A stretch of DNA of 64,000 nt. Source: Neobacillus drentensis (GTDB taxonomy: Bacteria > Bacillota > Bacilli > Bacillales > Cytobacillaceae). The notes under the pieces were generated by a model. That model ran no database searches. It was not told the origin of the DNA and saw only the letters and a program-made list of their open reading frames with translations. Made by a program: the position numbers and the translations under genes. The stretch is taken from assembly GCF_021560175.1 (NCBI RefSeq), contig NZ_CP091110.1:5752001-5816000 (forward strand). The letters are read 5' to 3'. The first letter of the stretch is position 1. Each line of letters opens with the position of its first letter. Below, in pieces: positions 43,374 to 51,276 of the stretch.

Positions 43374-43511
43374 TCTTTGAGCGATAAAACTAATACCCAA
43401 CACGTCCGCCTGGTCTTATTCATATGAACAATCCCATTGTTACAAAACTGACATAATTGTAATCATAGTGACATATAATTTATCAATCACCTAGGAAGGA
43501 GGAACAACCCT

Positions 43512-43697
43512 ATGGATAATCGTATATTCTTGTTTCTTGCTACAATTTTATCTGGTTTTGCACTTATAAGAGTTCCTTTAGCTGGTTCATTCCTTGAAGG
43601 CGTTTCACCTGTAACAAATATCCTTGGCATTCTAACCGTTATTGTCTTCTCACTTGTCTTAATTTATAAAGGTGTAAAAGGCTTGTTCCAAAAGTAA
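43512..43697 (+). CDS. Small two-span membrane protein, unknown function
   Basis: A 61-residue ORF with a strong ribosome binding site (AGGAAGGAGG, nine bases before the ATG). Two hydrophobic helices are evident: IFLFLATILSGFALIRV near the N-terminus and NILGILTVIVFSLVLIYKG near the C-terminus, with a short loop (FLEGVSPVT) and a basic tail. A TATAAT box lies at 43474-43479. I do not recognise the family. It is between repeat copy 1 and the lsr genes and is transcribed toward lsrF, with a weak terminator after it. Confidence 0.7.
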   Translation: MDNRIFLFLATILSGFALIRVPLAGSFLEGVSPVTNILGILTVIVFSLVLIYKGVKGLFQK

Positions 43698-43714
43698 AGG
43701 GGATTCAGATGGGG

Positions 43715-43737
43715 AGCACTCTATACGGGTGCTTTTC
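43715..43737 (+). terminator. Weak terminator of small membrane protein gene
   Basis: AGCAC and GTGCT form a five-pair stem followed by TTTTCTT. The remaining bases up to 44020 hold no credible gene. Confidence 0.45.
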
Positions 43738-44025
43738 TTATTTATTTCTATATAACAACACAATATACAAATAATTAGCTTTAGTGGTCCAATCGCTCCT
43801 AAATCTGCCCAACCGAATGAAGTCTTACGATAGGCAGAACAGCTTTGTGGATTCTTTAAGATTTACGGTTAGCTTTTCAATCACACCTATTAATATAAAC
43901 CGCCAACTTTTAATCATCTTTCTGTGTCCCTATTTAAGTGAGCAACACCAGAGGCGGCAGAAGTATAATATTAGAGGCCAAATTTCCAATAGTTGATAGA
44001 ATTTTGAAGCCTATGGAATCAGTGT

Positions 44026-44078
44026 CTGCTTAGAAAACATAAAAGGCACAACTAGCAGTTTCGCTAGTTGTGCCTTTT
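44026..44078. terminator. Bidirectional hairpin terminator of lsrF, repeated element
   Basis: AAAAGGCACAACTAGC (44041-44056) and its complement (44063-44078) form a perfect 16-pair stem with loop AGTTTC. The preceding TCTGCTTAGAAAACATAA and the hairpin core recur at 54414-54465. On the minus strand it terminates lsrF. A partial REP-like copy (AGAACCGTCCC at 44109-44119) lies between hairpin and stop codon. Confidence 0.85.
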
Positions 44079-44126
44079 TGCACGCAAAAGTTCCAATTAT
44101 CCGCTAGTAGAACCGTCCCTATGATT

Positions 44127-45005
44127 CTAGTTTGTGAGATGTTGATAAAACTCAAAAGCCTCTTTATCAGTAAAACCTTCATGAACAACCTTACCAACTG
44201 CTTGAATCATTTCTTCGGGATATTCAGATTGGAAGATATTCCTTCCCATATCCACACCAGCTGCACCGCCTTGGATCGAGTTGTAGGCTAGTGTAAGGGC
44301 ATCTTTTTCTGGTAGTTTCTTACCGCCTGCAACTACTAATGGGACTGGGCAAGCTGAGGCAACTTTTTCAAAATCCTCGCAATAATAGGTCTTTACAATT
44401 TGTGCACCAAATTCGGCCAGCATTCTTGTGGCTAACAAGAAGAAATTAGTCGTTCGCTCCATTTTTTTACCAACGGCTACAACACCCAGTGTGGGAATGG
44501 AATACCTTGAGCCAAGGTTAACAGCTCGGTTTAATTCTTCAATGGTTTCCTTCTGTCCATCAGAGCCAATAAAGGTTTGAATCGCGATCGCACTGGCATT
44601 CATCTTAATCGCATCTTCCATATCAACGACCATGGATTCATGACTTAGGTCATCCTGGAGAACACTAGAACCAGAGGAAGCTCGTAATGCTATTGCTTTA
44701 TTAAAGGTCGGCGGGACACTGCTTCGAATGGCCCCTCTAGTCCCCATTAAACAATCAGCATAATTTGCCAATCTAGGAATCAGCAGATCTAATCTTTCTA
44801 GCCCTGAAGTAGGTCCCATGAAATAGCCATGATCAAATGCTAACATGACGGTTTTACCAGTATCCGGGTTAAAGATTCTTGATAACCGGTCCTTCATTCC
44901 CCAGTCATAATTGTTTGCACCTTTTACATGGTAATTTCCATTATTCGCGAACGGTATACTCTCCGAAAAATCCTTTGCATTTTTGTTGCCATGTGTATCA
45001 GCCAT
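44127..45005 (-). CDS. lsrF: 3-hydroxy-5-phosphonooxypentane-2,4-dione thiolase LsrF
   Basis: A 292-residue class-I aldolase-like protein that performs the last step of AI-2 breakdown, moving an acetyl group from the processed phospho-AI-2 to coenzyme A. Segments LAFDHGYFMGPTSGLE, CLMGTRGAIRS and KTYYCEDFEKVASACPVP, with VAGGKKLPEKDAL, are those of LsrF. The frame reaches GTG 45014, but that codon overlaps the AAGGAGTG ribosome binding site; ATG 45005 is the likely start. It is separated from lsrB by a 390-base segment filled by a phased repeat array, so it may have independent expression. Confidence 0.93.
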   Translation of the reverse strand: MADTHGNKNAKDFSESIPFANNGNYHVKGANNYDWGMKDRLSRIFNPDTGKTVMLAFDHGYFMGPTSGLERLDLLIPRLANYADCLMGTRGAIRSSVPPTFNKAIALRASSGSSVLQDDLSHESMVVDMEDAIKMNASAIAIQTFIGSDGQKETIEELNRAVNLGSRYSIPTLGVVAVGKKMERTTNFFLLATRMLAEFGAQIVKTYYCEDFEKVASACPVPLVVAGGKKLPEKDALTLAYNSIQGGAAGVDMGRNIFQSEYPEEMIQAVGKVVHEGFTDKEAFEFYQHLTN

Positions 45006-45097
45006 TTCTCTCACTCCTTTATAACATGTACTCTATTTAACCTTGAATGTTGCTCTCCGTTCCAGGCGGCTTTCCGCTCCTCGCTTGCTTGATTAAT

Positions 45098-45367
45098 TCC
45101 GCGTGTTTAGCTGATAATTCCGCGCAATTTTGAGTTTTTTCCGCGCAATCTCCGATTAATTCCGCGCTTTTTTCCTTTTTTCCCGCGCCTTTTTGTATTA
45201 ATTCCGCGTACCTGTCCTAGCAGCCGCCTTCCGCTCCTCTCTTACTTGATTAATTCCGCGAACTTGGCTGATATTTCCGCACAATTTCAAATTTTTCCCG
45301 CGCAATCTCCGATTAATTCCGCACCTTTTCCCCTTTTTTCCGGGCTTTTTGGATTAATTCCGCGCAC
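45098..45367. repeat. 21-bp phased array of TTCCGCG, two blocks of six
   Basis: TTCCGCG (or a one-base variant) starts at 45098, 45119, 45140, 45161, 45182 and 45203, then 45255, 45276, 45297, 45318, 45339 and about 45359. The step is 21 bases, with the last one 20. The two blocks are about 157 bases apart and each is followed by the same CCGCCTTCCGCTCC segment. It occupies the lsrB-lsrF gap. No ORF or CRISPR-like spacers. Confidence 0.92.
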
Positions 45368-45403
45368 CTGCCCCTGCGGCCGCCTTCCGCTCCAATCAAC
45401 ATG

Positions 45404-46486
45404 TTAAAAATCGTAGTCGTTCGTATTGTCTTTCGTAAATACAATCCGTTCAGGCAACACAATAATGCCTGAATCATCTGCTGTATAATCGTAGCCTTGG
45501 ATCGTGTTCGGCTCTACTTTAACGGAACCCATATCAGGAACATCCAACGAATCCCCAACCTTTAGATCTTTCCCTTGAGCCAACCAATAAGCAACATACA
45601 CAGCAAGAGCCCCTTGATCTTTTACATCCCACAACCCATGATTCGTAATGGTTCCATTTTCAATAAACTGTCTCATCGAATTAGGAGAAGCAAACCCAGT
45701 AATAATCACATCACTTGCTTTTAACCCTTTGTTTTCAGCTGCTTGTGCCATAGCTGGAAGAGCTGTTGAATCCGGGCAAATAACCGCATCAATACCAGGA
45801 TAAGAATTTAAAATACTTTCTCCAACCTGTAATGATTTTTGTTCATTGGCATCACCGTACTGAGTCGTAACCACTTCCCATTTTGGATATTTTTCTTTAA
45901 TATATTTGTTTGCAGCTTTAACCCATGAGTTTTGATCAGGAACGGTCGGGCTGGAATAGAACCAGGCGATCTTTTTAGCATCATTAGGGTTAGCCATTTG
46001 TTGTGCTGCCATATCAACAAGCATTTTTCCGAGGATATCAGGTGTACCCTGGTCTACATAAACAGAACGGTATTTAGGATCAACATCTGAATCCCATGTG
46101 ACAACTTTCACCCCGGCATTTAATGCCTTTTTCAATGCTTGATTCAAACCGTCTGAAGAAACAGATGAAATGGCAATCGCATCTGCACCACTATTGACGG
46201 CACTATTAATAATTTGTACTTGATTTGCAACCGTACCTTCAGGAGCACCATCATACTTTACTTTAAAACCAACCTTCTTGGCCATTTCTTGTGCACCATC
46301 GTTACCAGATTCAAAGAAAGCATTCCCTGTCATTTTTGGAATAAAAACCACCTTAATATCTTTAGGATCTTTCTTTTTGCCCCCTTTTCCGTCTCCAGAA
46401 GCATTTTCATTGGAACCGCAGGCAGCTAATAATAAGGTCAAAATCGCCATAATACTAACTATTTTAATAGACTTTATCTTTCTCAC
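45404..46486 (-). CDS. lsrB: AI-2 binding lipoprotein LsrB
   Basis: A 360-residue lipoprotein with lipobox LLAAC (Cys23). It binds the (R)-THMF or related form of AI-2 for the Lsr importer. The sugar-binding type-1 periplasmic fold is seen in VVFIPKMTGNAFFESG, GADAIAISSVSSDGLN, VVTWDSDVDP, CPDSTALPAM and TGFASPNSMRQ; the lysine, aspartates and the alanine-proline region are at positions expected for AI-2 ligands in LsrB, by memory. The start is GTG 46486 after GGGGG. It lies five bases after lsrD, in operon order lsrA-C-D-B. Confidence 0.94.
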   Translation of the reverse strand: MRKIKSIKIVSIMAILTLLLAACGSNENASGDGKGGKKKDPKDIKVVFIPKMTGNAFFESGNDGAQEMAKKVGFKVKYDGAPEGTVANQVQIINSAVNSGADAIAISSVSSDGLNQALKKALNAGVKVVTWDSDVDPKYRSVYVDQGTPDILGKMLVDMAAQQMANPNDAKKIAWFYSSPTVPDQNSWVKAANKYIKEKYPKWEVVTTQYGDANEQKSLQVGESILNSYPGIDAVICPDSTALPAMAQAAENKGLKASDVIITGFASPNSMRQFIENGTITNHGLWDVKDQGALAVYVAYWLAQGKDLKVGDSLDVPDMGSVKVEPNTIQGYDYTADDSGIIVLPERIVFTKDNTNDYDF

Positions 46487-46491
46487 TGTAC

Positions 46492-47490
46492 CTAACCCCC
46501 AATATGTTGTTTTTGTGTTAAGAGTTTTTTCATGTTAAATCTGAACTCTGGATTTATGCCCATGAATGCGACTGATACGATAAGAAGAATCCCAGTAGCT
46601 AAACCTATATACTGGGTCGAGACCCCGGCCATTTGTAATCCTATCTGCATAAATCCTAAGATTATGCTAGCTAACGCTGTCCCGACAACACCCCCTTTAC
46701 CTCCTGTGATTAATGTCCCTCCTAACACCACAACCGTTAGAATGGGCATTAGATACTCAGCACCATAATCAGCTCTTGCACTGCCTAAATAGGAGGTTAA
46801 TACAACCCCTGCAATACCAGCACTTAACCCCGACAAGACGTACGAACTAGCAATGATTCTTTTCGTATTGATTCCCGAGTAATTGGCTGTGTTTTGGTTA
46901 ATTCCTGTCAAGTATAGATATCTGCCATACCTTGTACGGTGCAGGAGAATATAAGCAACCAGAAACAAGATCATAAATAAAATAACGGCATTCGGGATTC
47001 CCATGACATCTCCATTTGCAATGTTGCTAAAATTCTCAGAAAAGCCCGAAATCCCTTCATAGGTACTTACACCAGACAATCCCACCAGCACAATCGCAAT
47101 CCCGCTATATAAAAGCATCCCGCCCAGAGTGATGACCATCGCTTGAACTCTTCCATAAGCAATCAGAACTCCATTGAGAAGGCCGCATAACCCACCAATT
47201 AAAATGGCACAAATGATCGAGACCCAGATATTGATCCCAGCCACTTGCGACAAAAGACCTGTGACAACTGAGGTTAATCCAATAATAGAACCGCCTGAGA
47301 TGTCTATCCCTCCTGTAATAACAACCAGTGTGACAAAAAAGCCAATAATCGCAATCGCAATAAAATCGTTAAAGCTATTTAACAAGATCGTGACATTCCA
47401 GAATCTTGGATTAATCATCCCAAAAATGATAATTTCTGCAATAATTAAGATGAATAAAGTAAGATTCCATTTCGGGATTTTAGTTAACAT
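46492..47490 (-). CDS. lsrD: AI-2 ABC importer permease LsrD
   Basis: A 332-residue permease with about nine hydrophobic helices, branched-chain/ribose type. Motifs include GGIDISGGSIIGLTSV and GGTLITGGKGGVVGT, typical of the RbsC/LsrCD family. The frame extends to 47526; ATG 47490 follows AAAGGAGG by 12 bases and avoids overlap with lsrC, whose stop is eight bases upstream. It forms the heterodimeric channel with LsrC. Confidence 0.92.
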   Translation of the reverse strand: MLTKIPKWNLTLFILIIAEIIIFGMINPRFWNVTILLNSFNDFIAIAIIGFFVTLVVITGGIDISGGSIIGLTSVVTGLLSQVAGINIWVSIICAILIGGLCGLLNGVLIAYGRVQAMVITLGGMLLYSGIAIVLVGLSGVSTYEGISGFSENFSNIANGDVMGIPNAVILFMILFLVAYILLHRTRYGRYLYLTGINQNTANYSGINTKRIIASSYVLSGLSAGIAGVVLTSYLGSARADYGAEYLMPILTVVVLGGTLITGGKGGVVGTALASIILGFMQIGLQMAGVSTQYIGLATGILLIVSVAFMGINPEFRFNMKKLLTQKQHIGG

Positions 47491-47497
47491 GGCATGC

Positions 47498-48493
47498 CTA
47501 TGCCTCCTTTTGTAGAACCCTGGCATTTAATCGAACTTTCTTTGCCTTTTTATTAGCATTTAACGTAACCAAGGCATCAATCACTACAATAATGATTAAT
47601 AGAGAACCCGAAATCGTATCATTCCAAAAGGCTGGTACTTTCATATAAACCAGTGCAGAGTTGATCGACGTTAAAATAATCGCTCCCAATGCTGCCCCAA
47701 CAACCGTTCCAATTCCGCCTATTAATGACACACCCCCGAGAACGCAGGCTGCAATCACCGTCAACTCTATTCCTGCTCCAGCATTCGTGGAGACAAAGCC
47801 AATTTGACTAACAAAGATTAATCCAGCTAATGAAGCACAGATACCAGAAATGACAAATGAATAGGCAATATATCTATTCACAGGAATCCCAATTGAAATG
47901 GCTCCGTCTCTGTTATCACCAATCGCAATGTAATACCTTCCCTTATTGCTCTTAGACAGGTATATCTGAACCAATAGGACCCCAACAATAACAAGGAATG
48001 ATAATAAATTAATGCCAAAGATGTCTATATTCGAAAGCTCTTTAAAGTTTGCAGGTATATTTTCTACCCATTTCCCGCCCGTATAAATGACTTGAACCAC
48101 TCTCGTAATGGAAAGGATCGCTAAAGTCATAATAAAGGAAGAAATTTTTAACTTGATCACGCCAAATCCATTAATGAGGCCAATGATAGCCCCAATCAGG
48201 ATGGCAGCAATCACAGCTAGAAAGATATTTCCTCCGTCGCGAAGAATCGTTCCACAAACGGCAGCACTTAATCCTAGCGTTCCGCCTACTGAAATATCTA
48301 AATTCCCGGTTAACAGGACAAAGGTCATCCCGACTGCAAGAACAATATAAAGCAGGCTGCTTTTCAAGGATTTATCGATATTTTGTAAAGAGATATAGTC
48401 TGAGTTAATAAAACCCACTACAACAAATAGAAGGACTAAAAATAGGAACGTTCTAAATTCCCGTTGTTTGAATATTTTTCTAACGCTAGACAT
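47498..48493 (-). CDS. lsrC: AI-2 ABC importer permease LsrC
   Basis: A 331-residue permease of the RbsC/LsrC type: GNLDISVGGTLGLSAAVCG, GLINGFGVIKLKISSFIMTL (in its middle) and GGVSLIGGIGTVVGAALGA. The frame is open to 48523; ATG 48493 overlaps the lsrA stop by eight bases and has AAGGAAG upstream, making it the more likely start under translational coupling. It pairs with LsrD to carry AI-2 across the membrane using LsrA. Confidence 0.92.
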   Translation of the reverse strand: MSSVRKIFKQREFRTFLFLVLLFVVVGFINSDYISLQNIDKSLKSSLLYIVLAVGMTFVLLTGNLDISVGGTLGLSAAVCGTILRDGGNIFLAVIAAILIGAIIGLINGFGVIKLKISSFIMTLAILSITRVVQVIYTGGKWVENIPANFKELSNIDIFGINLLSFLVIVGVLLVQIYLSKSNKGRYYIAIGDNRDGAISIGIPVNRYIAYSFVISGICASLAGLIFVSQIGFVSTNAGAGIELTVIAACVLGGVSLIGGIGTVVGAALGAIILTSINSALVYMKVPAFWNDTISGSLLIIIVVIDALVTLNANKKAKKVRLNARVLQKEA

Positions 48494-49997
48494 GTGTCTG
48501 ATCACTTCCTTTAAATGTTCCAAAAGCTGCCTTCATCACATTGACCGCATTGATTTGGTCTAAGCTTAGGCAAACATCGCAGGTCCCCTGATAGACAGCA
48601 TAGATTCGGTCGCTAATCCGTTCGATTTCTTCTAAATCGGAGGAAATAAGGAGAATCGAAAATCCCTGGTTTTTTAATTCTGTCAAGATAGAATAGATGT
48701 CACCTCTTGCAGCCGCATCAATTCCCCTTGTTGGTTCATCCATAATGATTAATTTAGGGTTCATGGATAACGCCCTGGCAATAACAGCCTTTTGTTGATT
48801 CCCGCCTGAAAGTGATTTGATTTCATCCTCCTGGGAATTGACCTTTATCCTTAATCGATCAATATACTGATTGGCCACTAGTTCTTCTAACTTTTTCTTG
48901 GTAAAAAAACCGTGCTGTTTAATAAGTTGAGCGGTGATATTATTTCTCACAGAGGTTATCGAAAAAATCCCGTTTAGAAATCGATCTTCCGGTATATAAG
49001 CCAACCCGCTGTCAACCGTTTCATTTATCGACAACTTTGTAATGTCCTTCCCATCAAGATAGACCTTTCCGCTCTCAATCGGATTAATTCCGTAAATCGC
49101 TTCCGCAATCTCTGTTCTTCCGGCACCAACAAGCCCGGCAAGCCCCACAACCTCTCCCTTATAAACTTCAAAACTAATATTCTTAAATCCATCACCAATT
49201 ATGTTTTCAACTTTAAGGATCGGTTCTTCTCCCTCATGAGTGGACCCTTGTCTAGTAAACTGATCGTTGTAATGATTTTCATTTCCAACGGGAAGCAATC
49301 CTTGAATCAACATGTCTTTCGTGAACTCCTCTATTTTCCCCTTTAGAGTTACTTTTCCGTCCCGTAAGATGACGGCATGGGTGGAAATCTGAAAGATTTC
49401 ATCAAGACGGTGGGTAATATAGAAGATTCCAACCCCAGTATTTTTCAACTGTTTAATCACCTTGAATAATGACTCTGTTTCTGAAAACGTTAAGGTAGAG
49501 GTTGGTTCATCCAGAATCAATACTTTTGACTTTCTTAAAAGTCCCTTAATAATTTCAAGCTGTTGTTGTTCCGCGATACTTAATGTAACGGCAAACCGAT
49601 TCAAATCAAGATTCCAGCCTAACTCTTTAATGAGCTTTGCCGCTTCTACTCTCACTTCATTTTTATTTTTACTAAAACCAATCGTGAGGTTTTGTTCAAC
49701 CGTCATATTTGGGAACAGCAATGGTTCCTGCGGCACTAAATAAATGCCTCTTTCATGTGCGGAAGAAGGATTTAAATGCTCCGCCTTTTCACCAGCAATC
49801 TCAATAACTCCTCCATCGGCCTTGTAAATCCCCGTGAGGATTTTCATTAAGGTGCTCTTCCCTGCTCCATTACCGCCGATAATAGCGATCACTTCTGACT
49901 CATTAAGCTCTAAGGAAACCCCCTCCAAAACGTTGTTTCGGTTAAAGGCCTTCTGGATATTCTCCAATCTCACTAAGTTACTCGGAGCATTCATCAT
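48486..49997 (-). CDS. lsrA: AI-2 ABC importer ATPase LsrA
   Basis: A 503-residue protein with two fused ATP-binding domains, as in sugar importers of the RbsA type. Domain 1 has Walker A GGNGAGKST (about residues 37-45), signature LSIAEQQQLEI and Walker B VLILDEPTS. Domain 2 has the degenerate GLVGAGRTE and complete LSGGNQQKAVIARAL with LIIMDEPTRGID. It powers AI-2 import. First gene of the minus-strand lsr operon; ATG 49997 follows AGGGG. The 329-base divergent region to lsrR holds palindromic candidate operators. Confidence 0.93.
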   Translation of the reverse strand: MMNAPSNLVRLENIQKAFNRNNVLEGVSLELNESEVIAIIGGNGAGKSTLMKILTGIYKADGGVIEIAGEKAEHLNPSSAHERGIYLVPQEPLLFPNMTVEQNLTIGFSKNKNEVRVEAAKLIKELGWNLDLNRFAVTLSIAEQQQLEIIKGLLRKSKVLILDEPTSTLTFSETESLFKVIKQLKNTGVGIFYITHRLDEIFQISTHAVILRDGKVTLKGKIEEFTKDMLIQGLLPVGNENHYNDQFTRQGSTHEGEEPILKVENIIGDGFKNISFEVYKGEVVGLAGLVGAGRTEIAEAIYGINPIESGKVYLDGKDITKLSINETVDSGLAYIPEDRFLNGIFSITSVRNNITAQLIKQHGFFTKKKLEELVANQYIDRLRIKVNSQEDEIKSLSGGNQQKAVIARALSMNPKLIIMDEPTRGIDAAARGDIYSILTELKNQGFSILLISSDLEEIERISDRIYAVYQGTCDVCLSLDQINAVNVMKAAFGTFKGSDQTHV

Positions 49998-50021
49998 AAT
50001 CCCCTACCTTAGTACCATTTT

Positions 50022-50093
50022 GTAATCGCTTACTAATAAGCTATTACGGATTCATACATTTTATTAACGATTAAACATATTATTAGCTAATAA
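50022..50093 (-). promoter_or_regulatory. Candidate LsrR operators near lsrA: two palindromes
   Basis: At 50022-50047, GTAATCGCTTA and TAAGCTATTAC form an 11-base inverted repeat around CTAA with one mismatch pair. At 50080-50093, TTATTAGCTAATAA is a perfect 14-base palindrome. Both contain an AGC-centred core and lie just upstream of lsrA in the divergent lsrA-lsrR region, the place where LsrR controls the E. coli system. Confidence 0.5.
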
Positions 50094-50238
50094 ACCTTCT
50101 ATCTATCTCTGATGCTGGCAAATTTAAAAATAAGCCAAAACACCTAACGAATGATTCTCCCGTAGATTATATGAACTAGGAATAATATTCATTACATGCT
50201 TATTACAATATAGAAGGATGATCGAATGATTTTGCTTT

Positions 50239-50267
50239 TACTTTTGTTTTACCATCATGCAAAAGTA
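50239..50267 (+). promoter_or_regulatory. Candidate operator near lsrR: TACTTTTG-N13-CAAAAGTA
   Basis: TACTTTTG at 50239-50246 is exactly inverted at 50260-50267, and a third half-site ACTTTTG follows near 50289. It lies 60-88 bases before the lsrR start and could mediate autoregulation. The centre-to-centre distance of the arms is 21 bases. Confidence 0.45.
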
Positions 50268-50326
50268 TCACAATTGTTTTAACATAAAACTTTTGTTTCA
50301 AAAATAAACTGTAGAGAGTGAAGAAC

Positions 50327-51247
50327 ATGTCATATGAAAATAGCCTGATCATAAAAATCGCATGGAAATATTACATTGAAGGAATGACGCAAAATGAGAT
50401 AGCAGAGTCTTTAAACCTATCTAGAATGAAAGTGATCAAATACCTAGAGATCGCGAAGGCCAATAACATTATCCAATTTAAAATTAACCTGGAAAAATTG
50501 GTTAACATCGAATTGCAAAATCAAATCAAGCAACAGTATCAATTACAAGATATTTATATCGTTCCTGCCTCTAACGAAAATCCGTTAAATAGTCTTACAA
50601 AAGCCGCCGCCCACTATATTGAAGACCGAATTACCAGCGACACCATGATAAATGTTGGTTATGGGCAAGCCGTTTCAGGGACCTTGGGACATTTAACGAT
50701 TTCAACTAAGTACAAAGTCACCTTTGTTTCATTATCAGGCGGTGTAAAATTCTACATTCCAACAGCCATCGATTCGTCATCCGATTACTACACAAATCCT
50801 AATTACCACCATTACATTATGCCGGCCCCATTATTAACATCTACCGAACATCTTGCGAAACTTCTGATTCAAGAAAAACCAATCAAGAAAATCTTTGACA
50901 TGATCCCTTACTCCACGATCACCATCATTGGCATTGGCGCCGTAAACGAAGGGGCCACCCTTGTCAAGGAAGGATATTTAAACCCACATGAAATGGAAAT
51001 CTATAAATCACTGGGAGCCGCAGGAGATTTATTAAGCCAATTTTATGATAAAGATGGCCATGTTCTAGAGCTTCCCTTGCATAAACAACTGGTTAGTACC
51101 GATATCAAACTATTAAAATCACTTAACCATGTTGTGGCTGTCGCTGGCGGGTCTGAAAAAAGGGAGGCCATTATCGGCGCCCTAAAAGGGGGCTATATCG
51201 ATGTACTAATCACAGATGAAGCCGTTGCCAAAAGCCTAATCGAGTGA
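50327..51247 (+). CDS. lsrR: LsrR-type transcriptional regulator (SorC family)
   Basis: A ~306-residue regulator. The N-terminal helix-turn-helix (MTQNEIAESLNLSRMKVIKY) is followed by a SorC/DeoR-like sugar-phosphate-binding domain (GYGQAVSGTLGHL, LSGGVKFYIPTAIDS, GIGAVNEGATLV, VAVAGGSEKREAI). In the known system LsrR represses lsr until it binds phospho-AI-2 made by LsrK. The open frame begins at GTG 50318, but that codon abuts the GAGAG site; ATG 50327 has better spacing. It is divergent from lsrA and is followed directly by lsrK. Confidence 0.9.
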   Translation: MSYENSLIIKIAWKYYIEGMTQNEIAESLNLSRMKVIKYLEIAKANNIIQFKINLEKLVNIELQNQIKQQYQLQDIYIVPASNENPLNSLTKAAAHYIEDRITSDTMINVGYGQAVSGTLGHLTISTKYKVTFVSLSGGVKFYIPTAIDSSSDYYTNPNYHHYIMPAPLLTSTEHLAKLLIQEKPIKKIFDMIPYSTITIIGIGAVNEGATLVKEGYLNPHEMEIYKSLGAAGDLLSQFYDKDGHVLELPLHKQLVSTDIKLLKSLNHVVAVAGGSEKREAIIGALKGGYIDVLITDEAVAKSLIE

Positions 51248-51276
51248 ATCCCAATTTGATCGAAAGGAACGATTGC

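Noticed and set aside
45098..45367. CRISPR array
   Set aside because: The conserved word is only seven to ten bases with 21-base steps; far too short for repeat plus spacer.
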